Notes under the pieces: model-generated
What the model was told of the DNA's origin: nothing
The model's database searches: none
Seen by the model: the letters and a program-made list of their open reading frames with translations, nothing else
Position numbers and translations under genes: made by a program
Shown here: in pieces, positions 54,601 to 64,000 of the stretch
Layout: each line of letters begins with the position of its first letter
Position numbering within the stretch: the first letter of the stretch is position 1
Source of the DNA: Lepisosteus oculatus
Lineage: Eukaryota; Chordata; Actinopteri; Semionotiformes; Lepisosteidae
Reading direction: 5' to 3'
DNA length: 64,000 bases
Assembly: GCF_040954835.1 (NCBI RefSeq)
Contig: NC_090703.1
Span: 11,217,001 to 11,281,000, forward strand

Positions 54601-57600
54601 TAGATACACAGCTCTAAATAAACCTCAACAGAGGGCTGCTGTTGCACAGAAAGCCTAGAACCACCCCCAGGCCTAACTCCGTAACACCTGATCCCAATAG
54701 TGCAAAACAAATTACAAGCTGCCACACAGAACTGCTGCACGTGGCCTTCAAACCATGTACCGTACAAGACTGATTCAGCACTCAAAACCTTTGAGGCCCA
54801 TCCCTTTAGAGATAATGTTTAATTGTATATATTTTCCTGGTTACAGAAAACACCATAGAATACGTTAGTAAACTTATTATCTTTTCCTACAAAATAGAAA
54901 GATTTTGTGCACGCAGAGACAGGAAGGAATCTATGAAAGATATAACATCTCTGCTTCCCCAAGGCAGTTAATAAGCAAAGTTCAAAATCTGGAAATTATA
55001 TATTATCATCAGCACACTTCCAATTACTCCTTATCCCAAAATATGGATAGTTATTTGATTTACTGATTTTATTGAGGTGATTTAATCTCCAAGTTCATCT
55101 AAAAAATATTTTTGCAGCACTTTAGGTAGAGCACTACCTGTGCCGATTCCTTGCTCCAAATTACAACCAAATACATTTAAGAATGATTCAAGCAAACAAA
55201 ATCCACATAAATAAATCAACAAGATTCAGAAATCAGTATAAGCTTAAATACTTTATATGATAAAGAACAAGCATAGTTAAACTTACTTAAATCACCCGAT
55301 ATCCTTTTATGTTCCCAAATGTGATGAGTGTGTTGTATAGCTCCCTATCTGCAATCCGTTGGCTTTGTTCCGAACAATCAGTTAATGAACTGTGTAATTA
55401 GCAGGTACGCTCAGAAAGCAAATAAAAACTGCTGAAATGCAATGGTGAATTCTTTATCCTTCAAGAAATCTTTCCATATAAATGTTACAGGAAACAATGC
55501 AGGAATGCACTAAATTCTAAAAGCTTTTACAAACTATCCTTGCACTAGTACTAAGATTCCTTTGCTAATGATGTCCATAAATTTTAAAATAAAAACTTAT
55601 TAGCCTCTGTGAAATGCTTGGATAGGCGAGTTCCTTGTAAAAAGGTTTATGAAAAGAGGAGAAACAGTATATTGCATAATAACAAGCAGTGAAATGGTTG
55701 TAAGAATATTTATGGTGCACGATCAGGTCAAGAACAGTGTCTGATCCTAACAGTAAAGGATAAACACCTGTTCATGGGGTTCAGGTAATTTGCTCATTTT
55801 GATTCCGATAAACACATCTGGAGAAAATCAAGACATGTTTTGCCTTCAATCTTTTAGCTCCATACTAAAGCCAAACATTAACATTCACACTGATACTGCA
55901 GTATCATAACTGATCTGGAATTCAAACCCTACCTCAAATCAAAGTTTATTCAAATCAAATCCTGCCAATTTAAGAAAACCTAAACATTATACCAACATAA
56001 ATGGACGTATAGTTCATATTATGACTTCCACTTTTTGTACATGCTCCCTTTTTACAGGTTGAAATTATAGTCAACAGGCCCAACAGGAGCAATGTGACCT
56101 CTACTTAACAACTGTGCTCATACAATTAGCCCACAAATCAAATTTATGGTACGGCTCATGACAGCAGCTGAAAACAGGAAGTGTTGTTTGCTGCCCACTA
56201 ACGTTTGAACAGCTCCAGCTTTTATATAAATTGCTTGCAACCTTTGTTCTCCACTTTCTGCTTTAGACATCCTCTTCAATCCTACAGCATATCCTAGTCC
56301 GAAAAACCTTTAAAAAGCTTTATTTCACATCCCTGGCTAGTAAACCAACATCAGACGTCTTTGTAAAGTTCTCCTGCTGAATGAGCATCAGCAGGAATTG
56401 GAAGTGGTAAGAAAATAAGTCTCAACTGATACTCTGCATGGAGGGAACAATGCAAGTCCAGTTCTTTACTAGACACTTGTTAATTAGAGATGGGATAATT
56501 AATCCAGTTCCTCAAGATACTGTTTAAAAAAAATTGAATGCCCAGAGTTAATGATTGCAGTCATACTGTATAATGACCTGGCCCTCTAAAGACTTTCAGG
56601 CAGTCACATGCTTGTTAATTCTGCAACATGATCATACAACGGTTTGCAATATTCATAAATACCCAGAGTCAAATTATTTTCAGGCTACCAATATTTTAAA
56701 AGACTCCATTTGTTTTGGTTAATTTTACTGCAAATGTTTAATTATACGCACCTCCAATATGTACTGTGGCTAAAGGCAAAGGCTAAGCCAGGTGTTGGTA
56801 TGTAGGTTTCTACAGATTTCTTTGACAATACTTTCACTCTAGACTTTCGGAAGAAGGCCTACATAAAATGAACATATGTTTAAATGCCGCTTCTTAATGA
56901 CTGTATATTACCGTACAGTTATGCTGAAATGTAATTACAAATACACAAGACTCATAAGTAAAAAACCAGTTCAAAAGAAAAGGTAATTTTACCTATTGCT
57001 CAAGCATTCTCAAGCATTATAGGGAAAAGTATTTTCTGTAGTGACTGCACAATATTCACTTTCATATAACAGTCATGAGCTACCAACAATTTATAGCTGT
57101 TTAGTTACAACAAACATGGCAACGTTACCAGACAAGACAACAAAGCCAAATTGTAGAATACCATATATAGAATACCAACATATACTGGGGGGTATATTTT
57201 CCTTTATTGTTTTTCTGTATTGTGTAACACAAATATAAGGACATTAAGTAATCAGATTGCATAATTCATCTAAAATCAACTGTAATCATTCTGAATATCC
57301 ACATCTGGACTCCCTTCAAGTAAGTGCCATTACAGAAAGTCCATCAACATCTCCCATCTCATAAAAGCCCCCAATCCTTTACATACATACGTATACTGTA
57401 ACTGTTTAAAAAAACAGGTTTGAAAAAACATGCTTTTCTGAAAATGATCCCAAGGCAAACATTCTGTGTTCTATATAAGTGCACAGAGATTAGGGCATAA
57501 CTAGGTTTTCTGTCAAGCCTGTCAGCAACTACCATTAATTACACATCAGTGCCCTGGATGCTATAGGAGCTGCATTTAAACACACTGCAGAAATTTACTG

Positions 57601-60600
57601 CCAAGTTCATTATATAAGTGGTTCTAACAAGGAATCTGCATAGGTCAGTAACCCTGTACTGCACTTTGTTTAAATGGACATAGGTCAATTTCATGATATC
57701 TGTTGTAGAGATTTTAATCAAGGAAATCGCACAATAAAGTGCTTTGGCCTTTTTTTAATTCAATATTTTCTGTCACACATTCCTTTCTTGTAAGTTTCTA
57801 TTGAAATGACCAAACAAAATATAGTACAATAGCACAAATTCACAGACAAAAAACAGCAAAGTATTTTAATAACAGGGGTAAGTACTATTAAAATATTAGT
57901 TTGGCGCTTTAAATGGCTCAGGAACTTAACTACACGCTACAGGATGTCATGCAGATGGGAGTTTGTTTTATAAAATATATAAAACCTGACAGATTGACTA
58001 CTTTTGTCTGAAAATCAACAGGGTAACCCACAGTGACCAGTCACCCAGACTGGACAGGTGGAGTTAAGCATCTGTAGACCCACTACATATAAAAAAAAAA
58101 CATTTTCAGCAGCAAGGCACTAGAGATCACAATGCCTACTAAAAGGCAGCCCTCCTGTGTTGCCTTTATTCTAATATAAGCTTGATGTTTTATTTGAAAA
58201 TGTTGTTTAGAAAAAGGAGTAATGCACAAACACACTGAAAATACAAGGTAAACAACAGACTTTGTGATTCTTTTTGTGGCTGAATCCATGGAAAATATCA
58301 CATGCCATGGATATGCAAGCTCCTTAAGCCAGGCCACAGCTGTGTCAACTGATTGCGCTTCAATAATGCCTTAAAAAAGCTATGAAGCTTACGGTTCACT
58401 GAGCTTCCAATTAATCGCTAAATGAAAGTATGTGCTGTGGCTGCTGACCATTTGATACAGATGTACAATATATTCAAATGAGCACTGAAGAGTTAGAAGA
58501 GCATAGGTTTGTGATATGTGAAGAAATTGTATTACGAATCTCTCCCTGATGAAAAATGACTAGTCGGAAGAGACCCTAATTTGCTGCAAACCAGAAAATG
58601 ATAAGTAGGACTTGGAATTACAGGGTATCTAATGATAGTATCTTCTGTTCAATGAACACAAAGAATACAAAAGACAAGAACAAATATCGCCAACCCCAAA
58701 ACTTACAACCTTCACGGTGCAGTTTCACAGGAACGTGAAAAAGAAACCAAATGACGATTTTAGTTTTTTCTGATAAGAGGATATATTAAAATTAAACTTC
58801 ACCACTAAACATTTATAAAAAATCCTCAAATCAAGATTTTAAAGCTTTTAAATTCGAAGTGAATGAAATGGAAAAGAACATTTAAAGTCTGTTTTTAAAT
58901 ACACAGCCTTTAGTTCATAAACATCATTTCCTGCTCAAACAGAAGCTGGCAAATGAGTGCCTTTTGTGGTATTTAAGCACTACGCAGCAGAGAGAAAATT
59001 GCAAGTATTCCCAATCTCCGATGACACAGAATGCAAAAATGAAAAACACTTTTCTCTCATAACGTGGCTTCAAATTGTTTTATATTGATTTTCATATGAC
59101 TCAGAGAGGAGTGTATCAAACAGAGCTATAAGTCACCTCTGCAATTATGAACAATTTGGTTTTAATTATTTGCTTGGCCATTTCTCAATTCCTGAAGTAA
59201 TCACTGGCAAAACATCCTCCATTCAGCATCGGGTGTAGACTTAGTCAGGAGGTAAAGAAAACAACCAGGAGTTCATATTATGAACGCATGACATATGTTA
59301 TGCACTGAGATTAATCTTTGAAAAATTGAGAGAAGTACATGTTATGTTTTCTGACACTTCCAGCTGTACAGTTTCAGTGTATTTTAAATCTACATTCAAA
59401 TAGTCCTGCGAATGTCTTCCACCCCAGAGCGGGAAAAAAACGTTTTGTTTTTTAGGACAGAGGATGTTTAGTTTTTTCTAATTTAAAGACAGTTAGGACT
59501 TTTGCAAAATTACCTTTGCAAACATATCCTCATACTGTATATCCATCTGTGACTAAAAAGGATGGAGATGGAGATAAAACAACCTGCGATAACATGGGAA
59601 TTTAAAATGAATCCTCAAGATAGCCCTGACCTGAAATTGTAAGTTGCAGCTCAAATTGTCGAGAGATGTATGAAGTCACTCCAAAGCTCTTTAAATCCAT
59701 GCAGTGTTTATTAGAACAGGAAAACTACTTAAATTTGCTTGTCAGATGACTGTGACGCCAGTTCCAGGAGACATGGGTAAGTTTTTTAAAACAGCAAGCA
59801 AAAACTAAGACAATCCCCTGAGAATGATAAAAGATGAACCACAGATCCTTTATCAGACTCTTATGCATTAATGGTGTTTTTTATAACTGATGTACTCCCA
59901 AACATCTTCAGTTCAAGACAGGAACGTTATTAGGAATACAAAGTAGTCCTGCCTGAAGGAGAGATTTTAATTGTTTTAAATCTTATTAAAAACATACAAA
60001 AAGGCAAAAGTGTCAAACCAGGATTCAGGCTTTATAAGATTCTTTTGAAAGAACATGCTATTACAGATGGGAAAAAAAGACAATGCCCATGGGCTAAAAT
60101 CTACAGGACTAAGTCTATGGGATAAAATGCATCCTATGAGGTGCCTACAATCTTTAAGACTTAAATCCCTCAATTTTAACTTTCCCTTTTCACTAAGAAA
60201 AAAATTGGTGCTATTTAGCAATCTGTCAATCCTAATGCAGAGAAATGCATCATTAGCTTCCAGACGTATTACCTGCTTCATAAAAATATAGAAAATCGGA
60301 GATCAAGTCAAACCTTGCAATTCATTTCCCAACAAACACTGCTGATTTTAAGCACTGTGTATGAGCACAGAGGAAAAAAAGAGTAGCTCTTTTAATAAGA
60401 ATTTGAGGTACAATGGTTTATATGAGGCATGTATCACACCAATCAGATCACACAAAAAATCAGATACTGTTGAAAATACAAATGACATAATAGAAAGGGC
60501 AAGATGACAAATTTCAGAATAGGTGGAGGGTTATCTTCAAACAGACATCCAGTGCAACAAATTGCTCTCCTCAAAAATGTAAGGTTTTACAATATAGTTA

Positions 60601-61744
60601 CATTGAAAAGGGAACATACTCTTAAATGAAAGAGACAAATACCAAGAAGACTAACCTTTGCTCTATTTGTTGCTACTAACTGATGCAGAATAAACCATTT
60701 TGGAATAAAACAAAGCCATTTTAAATTTACTCGCAGGGGAGTATTATGAATGTGACAGCACATCAGGTCATACTAATCTTCAGTCCGGTTTTCTTTTTTC
60801 ATCTTTGGTTTTATTAATCAATACATAACTACAAAAAAAAACATGCTTGAAAAGCAAAGTACCTGATCTACTCTTGGTATTTTCCATAACAATATTAGCT
60901 TCAGTACGATAAAATAAATGCATTACAAGTGATACTGTACATGGTTAGTTCCGTACATTTATCAATATGACTATTCCTGTAAGTACACAGTATCATCTAA
61001 ACTCACTTCATAGTAAAAAACAGTGGCAAAACTACTAAACTGTATTTATATTTAAAACAGCCTGGCCTTGTTGTACATTGTAACAATTTTCAACACTTAC
61101 AGCCTTTCATAATGAAATCGCTGAAATCCTGCCTGTTCTGCTATGCTTTAGAGGCTTGTCTGATTCACTATTTTGAGCCAAATTATATCCTATGCTCTCC
61201 CAGCAATCCATTTTACAGTCCAAATCCAGTCTGTAAATGCTTTTACAATGCCTTATCAAGAATATTTTTAGGTTGTGATGGTAACCCACTTTTGACATAC
61301 CAAGAGGCTAAAAGCACGCAATGGTTTGTGTTACACTCCACAGCTAGTTAGGCCTCTGTGAGCTTCAATGCTAACAAATTATACAACTTCTTATAGTTAG
61401 CTAAGTCGTCCATTAAACATTACTGTTTTTTATTAAAATGCATCAGAATATGCAATTGTATCACATGTATCTTATCATAAAATGCTCACCTGTTTTATAA
61501 AGGCAACAAAAAGAGTTCTTAAAGATGCATCCAAGTGTGTTTTAAAGGTAAACTAAATTCACAATAGGTCACCTAGAAGATGACTTTAAAAGAAAAAATT
61601 AACATTTTAAATTTCACGTTACGTGAAGGTAACCATCTTTATGCAGCAATTAATTTTGCCCTGGGTTTTATTCCTCCATCAAATGAAGAGCTGCACTATA
61701 TGAAGTGTACTGTATATATAATACATTGTTTCAATTGTATAGAC

Positions 61745-61995
61745 CAGAGATCTCCAACCTCTACAAACTATGATCAATTAAACTGGTGGTGTTTTCAATA
61801 ACAGTAATTTAGAGATCATTTAGAACAAAAATCTGAATATTCTTTAGCTCTAAAGGACCAGTGTTCACTTCATTACTTGCTTAATTGATCATTTGCTTAA
61901 ATACAGTATGTGTTCTTGTTCTTTAAATAGCAGGCAATTTAAGGTGATCTATAAGTGTAAGTGGATTAGGGTTCTCCAGGACCAGGATTGGTCCA
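61745..61995. repeat. Weak interspersed repeat
   Basis: GAGATCTCCAACCTC at one side and GTTCTCCAGGACCAGGATTG at the other resemble end motifs seen in fragments near 4470 and 40765. It may be a short non-autonomous DNA element, but no terminal inverted repeat or target duplication is clear. Confidence 0.3.
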
Positions 61996-63462
61996 CTATT
62001 ACAAGTGGACAGAAAAATGACTACACAGATGCTATGAAATTTCCTTTTAATTTCAGTCATATTGCAAATGTAATGGATTAAAACTGCTACATTAGCATTA
62101 CAAAAGTTAAAAAAGCATTATGGGCCTGAGAAAAATACTTCTACACTGCTCCTGTGACAGTCTCTAGACTTGAACTGTACAATACCTAAAAACAAATGTG
62201 CATTGAGTGCTCTTAAGGAATTTGAAATTCCGATTCCTAGAAATAATTTTAATTAGCACATCATGATGTGACATAAGACAAATGTGTAACAGAGCTGATG
62301 TGTGCCATGTGGCTCAAGAAAGACTATTAAAAGTACTTCTGTAAACGGAATATGAGAAGCAAAAGATAAGAAAATGATAAATAGTTCTACTGGATCAATA
62401 TTCTACTGAAAATATCTACTGCTTGTGGGGTACAACACACAAACTGCACTAATTAGTTTTACCTTTCCACAAGGTTTGTGTAGCAAAGAAGAAAATTTGC
62501 TACAACAAAAGAGGCATTTATCATTCCCTTTTTGATTCAATTTTGAATCAATTATAGTGCAATCTTCTGACTTGACTGAAATAGGAAATATACAGAATTA
62601 ATTTAGCACTAGTATTACAGACAGTACTCATACTCAGACAAAGAGAAGAGGATCTGAATACTGCCACAACTTTAATGTTGTAGAGGAGTCCTTCCTGGCA
62701 ATACTCGACATATTTACAAGATACAGACAACCTGCAATTCAAAATAAATTCTGATTTTCATTGTCACTGTGCCATTTAGTTTCTAGTATATGATCTCCAG
62801 GTTTTTATAAATACTAATGTCATGTTTCAAAAATTACATCCTGTTTTCTGTTTCTTTGCACCACAACCACACAATAAGTATAATGAGCTGAATATAATGA
62901 ACATTACACTATTATCCCTTAATAGCAAAGGTACACATTTTGGATTTCTGAACCATAAAGCTTTTCTTACATCAGAAGTAGAGAGATCTTAAGAATTAAG
63001 CCAGAGCAAACATTAGGAAGCTCTGAACAAGGAGCTGACCAGCATTTCTGATGTGAAGAGAAACAGGCAGCACATCGTTATTTAATCCACCAAACAAATA
63101 GTGACTTTAACATACTTTCTTTGCACCCATAAATATATTAACTTTGATTCTTTTTCAGACACCAATATGTCAAACCCACCATTTATTTTATGCAAATTTG
63201 CAATTTCTACATCACAGCGGACTGAGAGAAATATTAGTCAACGTTGGGAAATAATACTGAGATTTGTCACACTACGATAACGCATTACCATTGTCTTAGT
63301 AAAGGTGTGACAGCTTGTTAAACATCTGTTATTTCACATGCTACCTATTTCTACAGTTACAGAAAAGAAAATATTATTATATCGAGAATCTTATGCATTA
63401 GAAACCTAAGGAGTATCCTGTGTTTCCTGTATCTAAAATCTATATCTAAAAGCTCTGCATGT

Positions 63463-63818
63463 AAATCCATCCATCCATTTTTCCACTTCTTCCAAATCCC
63501 AGTTGGGACAGTGTCACGAGGGAGCTGGAGCCAATCCCGGCAAGCAACGGAATCAAGGCAGGATGCACCCTGGACAGGACCGTCACAGGCCACACCAACA
63601 CACATGTGCTCACACCAGGGCCAGTCTTCCTGGAAGCTGTTTAACCCATCAGTATGCCTTTTGAGCGTAAGAGGAAACTGGAGCACCCAGGGGAAATCCA
63701 ATGGGGACAAGGGGTATAGCATACAGACGCATGGAGATAGCACCCCACGTCCGGACACGAACCCAGGGCCTCAGTGGTGTTAGACAGCAATGCTAGCCAC
63801 TGAGCCACCATGCAGCCC
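63463..63818 (-). mobile_element. tRNA-derived SINE (fish V-SINE-like)
   Basis: On the minus strand the A box (GGTGGCTCAGTGGCTAGCAT) and B box (GGGTTCGTGTCC) are both clear. They are followed by a long body and an end reading CATCCATCCATTTTTCCAC on the plus strand. It is collinear with the older copy at 26801-27112 and has better-kept promoter boxes. Confidence 0.8.
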
Positions 63819-64000
63819 TCTATGTACAGTATGTGAAAAGTTTTGGAATATTTCTGACTTTTTTTCTTCCAGAACAAACCACAAATCAAACTAAATTGAG
63901 TTTTCCAAAATCACAAATCACTAAAAAGCAGACATAACAAGAAGATAATATTCATAGACACCTGAAAAAAAATAATAAAGGAAGTGAAAACAAACATTTC

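Larger units (their letters stand above)
43801..64000 (-). other. wdr20: Large 5' intron of wdr20 (at least 20 kb)
   Basis: No exon encoding the expected upstream WDR20 segment (ending ..YKGVRK) was found, and no other gene is recognised on either strand. Open frames are short and lack domain features. A moderately GC-rich patch is at 47780-47950. Repeats found: a retroposon 3' end at 48770-48945, a full 5S-SINE at 50712-51302, an interspersed fragment at 51540-51660, a weak repeat at 61745-61995 and a tRNA-SINE at 63463-63818. A C10 tract lies near 54550. The rest is unremarkable AT-rich sequence. Confidence 0.6.

Overview
The window is vertebrate nuclear DNA, almost certainly from a bony fish. 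It has long AT-rich introns with GT-AG splice sites, four intron-rich genes orthologous to human chromosome 14 genes, and fish-type interspersed repeats (5S rRNA-derived SINEs, tRNA-derived SINEs, LINE 3' ends). The repeat mix reminds me of early-branching ray-finned fishes, but I cannot fix the species. I see no prokaryotic features, CRISPR array or intact transposon.

Layout. (1) Positions 449-3786, plus strand: the 3' two thirds of klhdc2, the kelch-repeat receptor of a CUL2 ubiquitin ligase that reads C-terminal Gly-Gly degrons. (2) Positions 5126-22639, minus strand, convergent with klhdc2: a complete nemf gene (Rqc2 homologue of ribosome-associated quality control). I rebuilt it as 32 coding exons in continuous phase, giving about 1091 residues. 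Its introns hold three minisatellites, a LINE 3' end and several SINE fragments. (3) Positions 23470-23768, plus strand: a full-length 7SL (SRP) RNA gene, about 0.8 kb upstream of the nemf start codon. (4) Positions 25571-35458, plus strand: a complete mok gene (MAP-kinase-like ciliary kinase), 12 coding exons and 421 residues, with a possible alternative first exon at 24539-24647. (5) Positions 40310-43800, minus strand, convergent with mok: the 3' part of wdr20, the WD40 cofactor of the USP12/USP46-UAF1 deubiquitinases. It shows two possible C-termini. Its 5' exons were not found, and 43801-64000 reads as intron.

How the genes relate. klhdc2, nemf and 7SL RNA all act on nascent or aberrant proteins, and this cluster matches human 14q21. 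mok and wdr20 are neighbours at human 14q32. The join of the two blocks here is therefore informative about chromosome history. I found no clearly undescribed system. The best leads are the alternative mok N-terminus, the 7SL-nemf linkage, the altered KLHDC2 C-terminus and the two wdr20 3' ends.

Exon boundaries were set by hand from splice consensus, phase continuity and recalled human protein sequences. No alignment or database search was run.
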